DNA from: Bosea vaviloviae
GTDB lineage: Bacteria > Pseudomonadota > Alphaproteobacteria > Rhizobiales > Beijerinckiaceae
Assembly: GCF_001741865.1 (NCBI RefSeq)
Contig: NZ_CP017147.1
Span: forward strand, 2,161,001-2,225,000
Length of the DNA: 64,000 nt
Reading direction: 5' to 3'
Part shown: piece by piece, positions 54,470-64,000 of the stretch
How the letters are laid out: each line of letters starts with the position of its first letter
Position numbering within the stretch: the stretch's first letter is position 1
Translations under genes and position numbers: made by a program
Notes under the pieces: model-generated
Told to the model about the DNA's origin: nothing
The model's database searches: none
Seen by the model: the letters and a program-made list of their open reading frames with translations, nothing else

Positions 54470-55483
54470 TCAGAACCCCTCCAGCACGATCTTGCCCTTG
54501 GCGCGGTTGGTCTCGATCAGCGCATGAGCCCGCTTGAGATTGCTCGCATTGATCGTCCCGAAGGTCTCGGTCAGCGTGGTGCGGATCTTACCGGCATCGA
54601 CCAGCCGGGAGACCTCGTTGAGCAGATCGCCCTGCGCCTGCATGTCGGCCGTCTGGTGCAGCGAGCGGGCGAACATCATCTCCCAATGCAGTGACAGGCT
54701 CTTGCCCTTCAGCGGCATCACATCCAGCGCCGGAGCATCGTCGATCACTGCGATCCGGCCCTGCGGCGCGATCAGCTTGATGATCTCCGGCAGATGATCC
54801 AGCGTATGGGTGGTGACGAAGACGAGGCCGGGCGCGCCGATCCGCAGCGCCTCGACTTCGGCGGCAAGCGGCTTGCCATGGTCGATGACGTGCTGGGCGC
54901 CGAGTTCGCGAGCCCAGGCCTGCGTCTCCGGCCGCGATGCGGTGGCGATCACGGTGAGGTCCGTCAGTTGCCGCGCCAGCTGGATCGCGATTGAGCCGAC
55001 GCCGCCGGCCCCACCGACGATCAGCAGGGCCTTTGCCGCGCCTGGAACCGCATCCGCGATCTTGATCCGGTCGAACAGGGCCTCCCAGGCCGTGATCGCG
55101 GTCAGCGGCAGGGCGGCGGCTTCCGCGAAGCTCAGGCTGGCGGGCTTGCTGCCGACGATGCGCTCGTCGACCAGCTGGAATTCCGCATTGGAGCCCGGAC
55201 GGTCGATCGCGCCGGCATAGAACACGGCGTCGCCCGGCTTGAAAGCCTTCACATCGGGGCCGACTGCCTTGACGATACCGGCAGCGTCCCAGCCCAGCAC
55301 GCGCACCTCGCCCTCGGCCGGGCGCGCATTCCTGCGGACCTTGGTGTCGACCGGGTTGACCGACACGGCCTTCACTTCGACCAGCAGGTCGCGCCCGGCG
55401 GCGACGGGCACGGGCAGGTCGAGATCGATCAGGCTGGTTTCCGAGCTGATGGGCTGCGGTTCACGAAAGCCGATGGCGCGCAT
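54470..55483 (-). CDS. Zinc-binding-type alcohol dehydrogenase / quinone oxidoreductase family protein
   Basis: Medium-chain dehydrogenase/reductase of 337 residues from the ATG at 55483 (MRAIGFREPQPISSETSLID). The GroES-like domain has AVSVNPVDTKVRRNARPAEG and LGWDAAGIVKAVGPDVKAF; it lacks the usual Cys/His zinc ligands, as in zeta-crystallin-like quinone reductases. The Rossmann motif is LIVGGAGGVGSIAIQLARQL. It is probably an NADPH-dependent quinone or enone reductase. The divergent HxlR regulator and the dyad between them point to control by a reactive electrophile. Confidence 0.87.
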   Translation of the reverse strand: MRAIGFREPQPISSETSLIDLDLPVPVAAGRDLLVEVKAVSVNPVDTKVRRNARPAEGEVRVLGWDAAGIVKAVGPDVKAFKPGDAVFYAGAIDRPGSNAEFQLVDERIVGSKPASLSFAEAAALPLTAITAWEALFDRIKIADAVPGAAKALLIVGGAGGVGSIAIQLARQLTDLTVIATASRPETQAWARELGAQHVIDHGKPLAAEVEALRIGAPGLVFVTTHTLDHLPEIIKLIAPQGRIAVIDDAPALDVMPLKGKSLSLHWEMMFARSLHQTADMQAQGDLLNEVSRLVDAGKIRTTLTETFGTINASNLKRAHALIETNRAKGKIVLEGF

Positions 55484-55563
55484 AACTTTTGTCTCCTGCG
55501 TTGCGATGCAGGCGAGATGCGCCTTACAAACAGGCTGTGCAAGAACGCACAATTTTCGCATAT

Positions 55564-55581
55564 AGTATCGAAAAGGATACT
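55564..55581. promoter_or_regulatory. AGTATC-N6-GATACT dyad, probable HxlR operator
   Basis: AGTATC (55564-55569), GAAAAG, GATACT (55576-55581) is a perfect 6-bp dyad that ends 3 bp before the HxlR gene start codon, within the 101-bp divergent promoter region. HxlR-type repressors typically bind such sites to control themselves and a divergent reductase. Confidence 0.55.
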
Positions 55582-55584
55582 GTC

Positions 55585-55941
55585 ATGCCGCCTCGTTTCC
55601 AGAAGCCGTTCAACTCCCCGGCCTGCCCTGTGGAGGCCGCCCTGGGCCTGATCGGCGGCAAGTGGAAGGGGATCGTGCTCTACCATCTGCTCGGCGGCAC
55701 GCTGCGCTTCAACGTCATCCGCCGCTACATTCCCGGCGTGACGCAACGCATGCTGACCGCCCAGCTGCGCGAGCTGGAGGCGGACGGCCTCATCATCCGC
55801 GTTGTCTTCGCCGAGGTGCCGCCGCGTGTCGAATACAGCCTGTCGGCCAAGGGCCGGACGTTGGAGCCGGTCATCATGGCGCTCAGGGCCTGGGGCGAGG
55901 AGCATGTGATGCCGTCGGACGATGCGGAGGCTGCGGCCTGA
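55585..55941 (+). CDS. HxlR-family transcriptional regulator
   Basis: Winged-helix regulator of 118 residues. It shows the HxlR core: a conserved Cys near the N-terminus (NSPACPVEAALGLIGGKWKG), LYHLLGGTLRFNVIRRYIPG, VTQRMLTAQLRELEADGLII and VPPRVEYSLSAKGRTLEPVI. In redox-sensing members this N-terminal Cys is modified by quinones or aldehydes. It is divergent from the oxidoreductase at 54470, its likely target. Confidence 0.92.
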   Translation: MPPRFQKPFNSPACPVEAALGLIGGKWKGIVLYHLLGGTLRFNVIRRYIPGVTQRMLTAQLRELEADGLIIRVVFAEVPPRVEYSLSAKGRTLEPVIMALRAWGEEHVMPSDDAEAAA

Positions 55942-55963
55942 GGCTCAGTAGGCAGTCTAAGGG

Positions 55964-57286
<1,323 letters not shown>

Positions 57287-58165
57287 TCATCCGACGGGGA
57301 CGACGTCGACAGCGACGCCGACCTTCTGCGAGCCGGGGCCGATCAGCACGCCGTCGAGCGGCGAGACATCGGCATAGTCGCGGCCGAAGGCTGTGACGAT
57401 ATGGTCGTCGGCGACGATCAGGTCATTGGTCGGGTCGAGCCCGATCCAGCCGGTCTCCGGGCCGCACCAGAGCATGACCCAGGCATGGCTCGCATCCGAG
57501 CCCTCGAGACGCTTCTGGCCCGGCGGCGGGATCGTGCGGATATAGCCACTGACATAGGCGGCGGGCAGGCCGAGGCCGCGCAGGCCGGCGATCATGATAT
57601 GCGCAAAATCCTGGCAGACGCCGTGGCGCTGGTGGAAGGCCTCGGCCAGCGGCGTCGTAACCTCGGTTGCATCAGGGTCGTAGGTGAAGTCGGCACGGAT
57701 GCGCGCCATCAGCTCGGAAGCCGCCTCCAGCACCGGCCGCAGCGGCGGAAAGCTCTTGCGGGCGTAGTCGACGACGTCGGTAACCGCAGGCACCAGCCGG
57801 CTCGGATAGAGATGATGCGTCGGCGAATCGGGCTCCAGACTCGTCGAGGCCAGGGCCAGCGCGCCGACCTCCTCCCAATGCCGGGTCAGGCCCGGGAAGG
57901 GCGGGGTGGGCCGGTTGACCTCGACGCGGGCGCGCATCTCGACCTTCAATTCGCGATGCGCCTTGGAGATCGTCAGCGTCGTCATCTGGTTGCCGAAGAA
58001 GCAGATCCCGTCGATGCGATCGGCCGGGCGCGGCGTCACGACGAGTTCGCTCTTCTTCACCGTCTGGCCGCCATCGTTGCGCGGCAGAAGGCGCAGGATG
58101 CAGCGCGCGAAAGGCACCGGACGGCTATAGCCGTAGGTGGTCAGGTGACGAACGTCGTAGATCAC
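57287..58165 (-). CDS. Transglutaminase-like protein of the ATP-grasp/alpha-E cluster
   Basis: Protein of 292 residues from a GTG at 58165 (VIYDVRHLTTYGYSRPVPFA), whose TGA-overlapping position couples it to the gene upstream. The N-terminal beta-domain (~1-130) is typical of this subfamily. The core has the nucleophile Cys in QRHGVCQDFAHIMIAGLRGL, GLPAAYVSGYIRT, the His in SDASHAWVMLWCGPETGWIG, and Asp in LDPTNDLIVADDHI, a complete triad. Such proteins are predicted proteases or peptide ligases working with the neighbouring permuted ATP-grasp protein. Confidence 0.9.
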   Translation of the reverse strand: MIYDVRHLTTYGYSRPVPFARCILRLLPRNDGGQTVKKSELVVTPRPADRIDGICFFGNQMTTLTISKAHRELKVEMRARVEVNRPTPPFPGLTRHWEEVGALALASTSLEPDSPTHHLYPSRLVPAVTDVVDYARKSFPPLRPVLEAASELMARIRADFTYDPDATEVTTPLAEAFHQRHGVCQDFAHIMIAGLRGLGLPAAYVSGYIRTIPPPGQKRLEGSDASHAWVMLWCGPETGWIGLDPTNDLIVADDHIVTAFGRDYADVSPLDGVLIGPGSQKVGVAVDVVPVG

Positions 58166-60732
58166 GCGATGCCTGTCAGCCTCGAGCCTTCCGGCCCGCT
58201 GTTCTGGAGGAAGTAGCGGTCGGCGATCGCGCTCGACAGCCCCATCAGCAATTGCTCGAACAGCAGGATGCTGGTGCGGTCGAGCCGGCCAGCCTCCGAT
58301 GTCCGGCATTCGGCCGCGAGCTTCAGCACGAGCCGGCGCGGCGCTTCCAGCATGCCGTCCTCCGTCAGCGACGGAAGATGCGCGATCTCGATGTCGAGAC
58401 GATCGACCTGGAAGGCGACGGAGCGGGGATTATAGGGGTCGAGCATGACCAGATCGAGCACCGGCTGCAGGCTCGCGCCGAGCATGTAGCGCGAGCGATA
58501 GGTGATCTGCGAATCGGTCAGGTCGAGCAGGGCGTCGAGGCCGTCGCTCTGGGCCGTCGTCTCGGCGAAATGGCGGGCGAAGCGGCAGGTCGCGATGCCA
58601 CGCTCCAGGCGCCGGCCGATGTCGAGGAAGCGCCAGCCCGCGCCGCGCACCATGTTCTCCTGGCTCAGGCCGGAGAAGGCGGCGAGCGTCTTCAAGGCGC
58701 GATCGGCAACCTCGTAGACTTCGCCCTCGCTGGGCTGCCGTCCGGGCTCAAGCGTCAACTGACGCTGCAAATCACCGAACAGCCGCCAGGCGTCGATCGA
58801 AAGCCGCTCGCGGATGACCGAGGCGGTGCGCCGTGCCTCGCCGACATTGGCGCGGGCCGAGCCGTATTCGGCCGCGTCGTAGAGCGCGGAGGTTGCCTGT
58901 GCCAGAACCGGCGAGCCTTTGGCAGCAGTGAGATTGCGGGCCGCCGAGCCCCTCCCCGTGGCGGCTTTGGCCGCAGGCGCCGCGCCCCAGGCGACCAGGA
59001 GATTGGCGAGGCGTCGCACCGTGTCGGGCCGGGCGGGATTAGTCGTGTCGGCGTCGATCAGACGGCCGAGCAAGGCGCGCACGAGCCGCAGCGTCGCCTC
59101 CGTCCGCTCGAGATAGCGCCCGAGCCAGAACAGGTTGTCGGCGGCACGGCTCGGCAAGGTCCCGACGACGCGGCGGATCGCGATGCGGTCGCCGCTGGGT
59201 AGCAGGCTGACCTGTTCGACCGGTGTATCCGAGGTGACCCAGACATCGCTGGAGCGCACGCCGCTGCGCATGCTGACGGCGCGGGCGTCGGGCTCGTCGG
59301 AGATGCGGCAGAAGCCGCCGGGCATGACCTTCCAGCCATCGGGCGTGGCGGCGGCGAAGACGCGCAAGGTCACCGGGTGCGGCTGCAAACGGCCGTTCTG
59401 GAAGACCGGCATGGTCGAGAGCCGCACCACCTCCTGGCCGACATAATCCATCCCGCGCGCCTCGATCCGCGCCCGCAAGGCGGCGCGCTCGGCCGCCGGC
59501 AGTTCTCCCGCCAGGATCGGATCGCTGTCGAGACCGCTCCCGGCGGAGCGGAAGGCCGGCGCGATGCTCATCTCGTCCAGCCGGTCGAGCACGGCGGCGC
59601 GCTCGCGCGGCTGGCCGCACCACCAGGTCGCGACATTGGGCAGGATCAGCTTTTCGCCGAGAAGCTGCTCGCCCAATTTGGGCATGAAGCCCATCAGCGC
59701 GCGCGCCTCGACGACGCCGGAACCGAGCCCGTTGGCGACATGGACATGGCCCTGGCGCACCGCCTGCACGAGCCCGGCCACGCCGAGCGCCGAGCGCGCA
59801 TTCAGTTCGAGCGGGTCGGAGAAATCGCCGTCGATGCGCCGCCAGATCACATCGGCGCGCTTGGGCCCGGCGATGGTGCGGACATGGATGCGGCCGTCGC
59901 GCATCATCAGGTCGCCGCCCTCGACGAGCAGGAAACCGAGATAGCGCGCGAGATAGGCCTGCTCGAAATAGCTCTCGTTCAATGGCCCGGGCGTCAGCAG
60001 GCAGATGCGCGGCTCGACGCGCCTGGACTTGGCGACGAGCCCGGCGCGGAAGCCCTGGAAGAAGGTGGCGAGCCGCTCGATGTTCATCGTCCGGAACAGG
60101 TCGGGAAAAGCGCGCGCCAGCGCCAGCCGGTTCTCCAGCGCGTAGCCGGCGCCCGACGGCGCCTGGGCGCGGTCGCCCAGCACCCACCAGCGCCCATCCG
60201 GCCCGCGGCCGAGATCGGCGGCATAGAGCTGCAGGGAGCCGCCATCCGGCGCGCCGTGGAGCGGGCGCAGATAGTCCGGGCTCCCCGTGACGACCGCCCC
60301 CGGGAGCAGGCCCTTCGCGACCATCTCGCCGGGGCCGTAGATGTCGTCGAGCAATGAGGCCAGCAATTGCGCGCGCTGCGCGACGCCGGCCGCGATGGTC
60401 TGCCATTCCGCGCCGGTCATCACCAGCGGCACATGGCTCAAAGGCCAGGCGCGCTCGCCGGCCTGCGGGTCGCGCTCGTCGATATCGCCATGGACGCGGT
60501 AGGAGACGCCGGTGTCGTGGACATGCCGGTCGGCGAGGCCGAAGCGCTGGTTGAGCTCGTCCTGCGAGAGCGCGCTCCATTCCGTCAGGAACGGCTCCCA
60601 ATGCGGGCGGATGCTGCCATCCTGCGCCATGAACTCGTCATAGGCGCCCGCCAGCGGGCGATAACCGGCCAGCAGAGCGTTGCGCCGCTCCGCTTTCACG
60701 CGCGTCGACGGTGATCGGCCCTGCAACGCCAT
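58162..60732 (-). CDS. Circularly permuted ATP-grasp fused to an alpha-E domain
   Basis: Protein of 856 residues. The first ~500 are the circularly permuted ATP-grasp module (formerly DUF404/DUF407): YDEFMAQDGSIRPHWEPFL, GIDxQ-type leader SYRVHGDIDERDPQ, PLVMTGAEWQTIAAGVAQRA, LLDDIYGPGEMVAKGLLPG, ICLLTPGPLNESYFEQAYLA, and VANGLGSGVVEARALMGFMP. From ~545 on is the alpha-E helical domain (DUF403): RAADNLFWLGRYLERTEATL, AFSGLSQENMVRGAGWRFL, DIGRRLERGIATCRFARHFA. In many bacteria these are two genes; here one. ATP-grasp members activate carboxylates for amide ligation; the substrate is unknown. Its neighbours encode transglutaminase-like proteins. Confidence 0.9.
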   Translation of the reverse strand: MALQGRSPSTRVKAERRNALLAGYRPLAGAYDEFMAQDGSIRPHWEPFLTEWSALSQDELNQRFGLADRHVHDTGVSYRVHGDIDERDPQAGERAWPLSHVPLVMTGAEWQTIAAGVAQRAQLLASLLDDIYGPGEMVAKGLLPGAVVTGSPDYLRPLHGAPDGGSLQLYAADLGRGPDGRWWVLGDRAQAPSGAGYALENRLALARAFPDLFRTMNIERLATFFQGFRAGLVAKSRRVEPRICLLTPGPLNESYFEQAYLARYLGFLLVEGGDLMMRDGRIHVRTIAGPKRADVIWRRIDGDFSDPLELNARSALGVAGLVQAVRQGHVHVANGLGSGVVEARALMGFMPKLGEQLLGEKLILPNVATWWCGQPRERAAVLDRLDEMSIAPAFRSAGSGLDSDPILAGELPAAERAALRARIEARGMDYVGQEVVRLSTMPVFQNGRLQPHPVTLRVFAAATPDGWKVMPGGFCRISDEPDARAVSMRSGVRSSDVWVTSDTPVEQVSLLPSGDRIAIRRVVGTLPSRAADNLFWLGRYLERTEATLRLVRALLGRLIDADTTNPARPDTVRRLANLLVAWGAAPAAKAATGRGSAARNLTAAKGSPVLAQATSALYDAAEYGSARANVGEARRTASVIRERLSIDAWRLFGDLQRQLTLEPGRQPSEGEVYEVADRALKTLAAFSGLSQENMVRGAGWRFLDIGRRLERGIATCRFARHFAETTAQSDGLDALLDLTDSQITYRSRYMLGASLQPVLDLVMLDPYNPRSVAFQVDRLDIEIAHLPSLTEDGMLEAPRRLVLKLAAECRTSEAGRLDRTSILLFEQLLMGLSSAIADRYFLQNSGPEGSRLTGIA

Positions 60733-60751
60733 CGCTTGCGTTTATACTCCT

Positions 60752-60869
60752 CTAGAGCCGGATGATTTCGGGTCGAATCGGCCTGAAATCTGAATCCGTC
60801 TCTACAACAATAAGTGGGAGCATGATGTCGCCCGAAAACCGGTTTCCCACTTTTCGGCATCATGCTCTT
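60752..60869. repeat. Dispersed palindromic element, diverged copy
   Basis: The same family as 3289-3534, beginning AGAGCCGGATGATTTCGGG and containing AAAACCGGTTTCCCACTTTT and ending CATCATGCTCTT. The first stem is shorter. Its right end supplies the last codons and the stop of the gene at 60860. Confidence 0.85.
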
Positions 60870-63800
60870 GGGCGTCGCAAATCCAATGTGAGCGGAAATT
60901 CGACACTGCGCTCTTCCGGCGGAATCGCCAGCGCGCCAGGACTATGCCCGATCGCTTCGAAACGCGCGAGCCGGCGCGCCTCGGCTTCGTAGGAATTCAC
61001 GGGAGGAGTTTCATAATTGCGCCCTCCGGGATGGGCGACATGGTAGACGCAACCTCCGAGCGAGCGCCCGACCCAGGTGTCGACGATGTCGAAGGTCAGC
61101 GGCGCATGCACGGGAATCGTCGGGTGCAGGCCCGAGCTCGGCTGCCAGGCCTTGAAGCGCACGGCGGCGATCGCCTCACTGGTGCTCCCGCTCGGCGTCA
61201 TCGGCATGCGGCGGCCGTTGCAGGTAATGAGATGGCGGCCGGGCACGAGCCCCTTGGCCTTGACCTGCAGCCGCTCCACCGAGCTGTCGACATAGCGCAC
61301 CGTGCCGCCGATCGCGCCCTCCTCGCCCATGACATGCCAGGGTTCGAGCGCCTGGCGCAGTTCGAGCTCGACCCCGCCATGCTCGACCTTGCCGTAGAAC
61401 GGGAAGCGGAACTCGGCCTGCGCCTCGAACCAGACCGGGTCGAAGGCATAGCCGGCGCGGCCGAGATCGGCGAGCACGTCCTTGAAATCCTGCCAGACCA
61501 GTTCGGGCAGCATGAAGCGGTCATGCAGCGTCGGGCCCCAGCGCACCAGGCTGCCGCTCTGCGGCTCGCGCCAGAACCAGGCGACCAGCGCCCGGATCAG
61601 CAGTTGCTGCGCGAGGCTCATGCGCGCATCGGGCGGCATCTCGAAGGAGCGGAACTCGATCAGTCCGAGACGGCCGGTCGGCCCGTCCGGTGAATAGAGC
61701 TTGTCGATGCAAATTTCGGTGCGATGCGTGTTGCCGGAGACGTCGACCAGGAGGTTGCGGAACAGCCGGTCGACCAGCCAGAGCGGGATCGAAGGCGCGC
61801 CCGGCCCCGGCACTTGCGCGAGCGCGATCTCCAGCTCGTAGAGCTGGTCGAAACGCGCCTCGTCGATGCGCGGCGCCTGGCTCGTCGGGCCGATGAAGAG
61901 CCCCGAGAACAGGAAGGACAGGGACGGGTGCCTGTTCCAGTACAGGATGATGCTCTTGAGCAGGTCCGGCCGGCGCAGGAACGGGCTATCGGGCGGCGTC
62001 GAGCCGCCGAGCACGACATGATTGCCGCCGCCGGTGCCGGTATGGCGGCCATCGACCATGAATTTCTCGGCGCAGAGCCGCGACTGCCGCGCCTCCTCAT
62101 AGACGCCGCGCGTGATCTCGACCGCTTCGCGCCAGCTCTTGGCCGGGTGGATGTTGACCTCGATCACGCCGGGGTCGGGCGTGACCTTGATGACGTTGAG
62201 GCGCGGATCGTTGGGCGGCGAATAGCCCTCGATATGGACCGGCAAGTTCAGCTCCTGCGCCACAGTCTCGACGCTGGCGATCAGCTCCAGATAATCCTCG
62301 AGCTTCTCGACCGGCGGCAGGAAGACGCACAGGATGTTGTCGCGGACCTCGAGGCTCAGCGCCGTGCGGACATGCTCGCCGCCGATCTCCTGCTCGGTGC
62401 GGTCCTGCGCGCTGCCTTCGCCTGGTGTCTCGACCGGGCGCGACATCTGGTGATGCGCGGGCGGCGCGGCGACCGGAGGCGCGGCTTGCGCGCCGTTGAT
62501 AGCCGGGGGCGCTGTCCCACCGCCGCCCAGGCTGGCAGCCGGCGGCAGGGTTCCGCGCGGCTCCATCGGATCCTGCGGGTGAATATGGGGAAACTCGTCC
62601 TTCGGCACCACCGGCAGCGAGCCGAGCGGCAGGCGGTAGCCCACGGGCGAGTCGCCCGGCACCAGGAAGAGCTTGCCGCGCCGGAGCTTCCACTTCTCCG
62701 AGCGCCAGCGCCGGTCGCCGGCCTGGGACTGCCAGCGCTGCACCGGAATGACATAGCCGCGCGGCTTGCCCAAGCCGAGCTGGAAGACCTGCGCCATACG
62801 CGCCCGCTCTTCCGGATCGGCAAGGCGCGGGTCGAGCGGGTCGACATTGTCGGGAAGCTGCGCCTCCTTCAGGAGCCAGTGACCGGTGTCTTCATAGGCC
62901 GGCAGCACATAATCGGCGCCCAGCCCGAGCTTTTCCGAGAGGCCGGCCGCCAGCGCCTCGGCGTCGCGGATCGAGGCGGCCGCCTCCAATTCGCGGTCGC
63001 CACCGGTCGGTGCTCCCGGCTCGCGCGCGATCAGCGCGGCGTCGCGCCAGATCGGCTCGCCATCATCGCGCCAATAGAGCGCGAAGGCCCAGCGTGGCAG
63101 GCTCTCGCCCGGATACCATTTGCCCTGGCCGTAATGCAGCATGCCGCCCGGCGCGAAGCGCTCGCGCAGGCGGCGGATCATCACATCGGCGCGCTGGCGC
63201 TTGGTCGGGCCGACGGCGGCGATGTTCCATTCCTCGCCGGTCTGGTCGTCGATCGAGACGAAGGTCGGCTCGCCGCCCATGGTGAGGCGGACGTCGCCGG
63301 CCTTCAGATCGGCCTCGACCTTTTCGCCGAGTGCGTCGAGCTCGCCCCAGGATGTGTCCGAGAAGGGCAGGGTGATGCGCGGCACCTCATGCACGCGCGC
63401 CACGCTCATCGAGAAGTCGAATGTGGTCTCGGCGTAGCTCGCGGCACCCGAGACCGGTGCGGCCGAGCGGTAATGCGGCGTCGCCGCCAGCGGCAGATGC
63501 CCTTCACCGGTGAGCAGGCCCGAGGTCGGGTCGAGCCCGATCCAGCCGGCGCCGGGGATGTAGATCTCCGCCCAGGCGTGGAGGTCGGTAAAATCCTTGT
63601 CGGTGCCGCGCGGGCCTTCCAGCGGGTCGATATCCGCCTTCATCTGGATCAGGTAGCCGGAGACGAAGCGCGCGGCGAAGCCGAGATGGCGCATGATCTG
63701 GACGAGCAGCCAGCTCGTGTCGCGGCAGGAGCCGGATTTGATGTCGAGCGTGTGCTCGGGCTCCTGGACGCCGGGCTCCATGCGGATGCCATAGGCGATG

Positions 63801-64000
63801 CCCTGCGCCAGGCGGGCGTTGAGATCGACGATGAAGTTGACCGTGTTGGTCGGCTCGCGCGGGATCGTCGCGAGATAGGCCGCCAGCAGCGGACCCGCCG
63901 GCTCGGTGACGAGATAGGGCGCGAGCTCCGCGCGCAATTCCTCAGGATAGGCGAAGGGGAAGATCTCGGCGTCGGTCTCGACGAAGAAGTCGAACGGATT
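60860..64000 (-). CDS. Transglutaminase fused to DUF2126 region, N-terminus outside window
   Basis: At least 1046 codons, open to the right edge (the visible start reads [20 protein letters not shown]), so the N-terminus is missing. The transglutaminase core has the nucleophile Cys in [37 protein letters not shown], and the His in [20 protein letters not shown]. The long C-terminal DUF2126 region includes [60 protein letters not shown] and [20 protein letters not shown]; the last two resemble amidoligase-type motifs. A low-complexity Pro/Ala linker lies between. The final residues PRA and the stop derive from the dispersed repeat. It is upstream of the ATP-grasp gene in one operon. Confidence 0.9.
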   Translation of the reverse strand, partial: NPFDFFVETDAEIFPFAYPEELRAELAPYLVTEPAGPLLAAYLATIPREPTNTVNFIVDLNARLAQGIAYGIRMEPGVQEPEHTLDIKSGSCRDTSWLLVQIMRHLGFAARFVSGYLIQMKADIDPLEGPRGTDKDFTDLHAWAEIYIPGAGWIGLDPTSGLLTGEGHLPLAATPHYRSAAPVSGAASYAETTFDFSMSVARVHEVPRITLPFSDTSWGELDALGEKVEADLKAGDVRLTMGGEPTFVSIDDQTGEEWNIAAVGPTKRQRADVMIRRLRERFAPGGMLHYGQGKWYPGESLPRWAFALYWRDDGEPIWRDAALIAREPGAPTGGDRELEAAASIRDAEALAAGLSEKLGLGADYVLPAYEDTGHWLLKEAQLPDNVDPLDPRLADPEERARMAQVFQLGLGKPRGYVIPVQRWQSQAGDRRWRSEKWKLRRGKLFLVPGDSPVGYRLPLGSLPVVPKDEFPHIHPQDPMEPRGTLPPAASLGGGGTAPPAINGAQAAPPVAAPPAHHQMSRPVETPGEGSAQDRTEQEIGGEHVRTALSLEVRDNILCVFLPPVEKLEDYLELIASVETVAQELNLPVHIEGYSPPNDPRLNVIKVTPDPGVIEVNIHPAKSWREAVEITRGVYEEARQSRLCAEKFMVDGRHTGTGGGNHVVLGGSTPPDSPFLRRPDLLKSIILYWNRHPSLSFLFSGLFIGPTSQAPRIDEARFDQLYELEIALAQVPGPGAPSIPLWLVDRLFRNLLVDVSGNTHRTEICIDKLYSPDGPTGRLGLIEFRSFEMPPDARMSLAQQLLIRALVAWFWREPQSGSLVRWGPTLHDRFMLPELVWQDFKDVLADLGRAGYAFDPVWFEAQAEFRFPFYGKVEHGGVELELRQALEPWHVMGEEGAIGGTVRYVDSSVERLQVKAKGLVPGRHLITCNGRRMPMTPSGSTSEAIAAVRFKAWQPSSGLHPTIPVHAPLTFDIVDTWVGRSLGGCVYHVAHPGGRNYETPPVNSYEAEARRLARFEAIGHSPGALAIPPEERSVEFPLTLDLRRPRA

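Overview
The window looks like ordinary chromosome from a GC-rich alphaproteobacterium of the order Hyphomicrobiales (Rhizobiales), possibly a Bosea-like lineage. The order comes from the protein types, from the conserved string ptsP-prfA-prmC-DUF4167-clpB, from the chorismate mutase-hisC-tyrC and metX-metW blocks, from general-stress promoters of the GGAAC-N16/17-CGTT type, and from dispersed intergenic palindromes containing AAAACCGGTTCCCAC. The genus is only a guess from general resemblance. I see no phage, insertion sequence, integrase or CRISPR array. There is one tRNA gene, tRNA-Thr(CGT).

Layout. 1-3.3 kb: trehalose metabolism, with a GH15 glycosidase and otsB leftward and otsA rightward. 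3.7-14 kb: PtsP (nitrogen PTS enzyme I), release factor 1 and its methyltransferase PrmC, a DUF4167 protein behind a structured leader, a MOSC protein, a DUF2293 protein and ClpB. 14.3-19.5 kb: methionine (metX, metW) and tyrosine (chorismate mutase, hisC, tyrC) synthesis, then tRNA-Thr. 19.7-22.6 kb: an accessory patch with an SGNH hydrolase, a predicted outer-membrane beta-barrel and a small secreted Gly/Asn-rich protein. 22.7-28.6 kb: acyl-CoA carboxylase subunits, an acyl-CoA dehydrogenase and a TetR regulator, with a TetR-style operator between the divergent promoters. 28.9-36.4 kb: acetylpolyamine amidohydrolase-like protein, a TPP enzyme, an ABC importer operon that also encodes a mismatch-specific DNA glycosylase, and cyclopropane fatty acid synthase. 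36.6-44.8 kb: a complete five-step histidine-utilisation locus (hutIHGUD leftward, hutF-hutC rightward) around a perfect 22-bp palindrome. 44.9-50 kb: an envelope and stress group (glycine-zipper lipoprotein, PRC-barrel protein, transglutaminase-like protein, diacylglycerol-kinase-like protein, PAP2 phosphatase, small membrane protein, PHB depolymerase). 50-57 kb: GST, aldehyde dehydrogenase, ClC channel with CBS domains, oxidoreductase with a divergent HxlR regulator, and pobA. 57.3-64 kb: a transglutaminase / permuted ATP-grasp-alpha-E / transglutaminase-DUF2126 cluster whose last gene runs off the right edge.

What stands out. (1) The ABC importer operon at 32 kb has upstream a site matching 14 of 16 bases of the hut palindrome, which suggests that HutC controls it and that it imports a histidine-pathway compound. 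(2) Two divergent promoters at 45.2-45.3 kb match the EcfG general-stress consensus exactly, and otsA has a one-mismatch copy. (3) The right-hand ATP-grasp/alpha-E/transglutaminase cluster belongs to a predicted but functionally undefined peptide-modification system; here ATP-grasp and alpha-E are one protein. (4) A candidate structured RNA with promoter-like and terminator-like flanks precedes the DUF4167 gene. (5) The intergenic palindromes show compensatory changes in their stems and often abut or supply stop codons.
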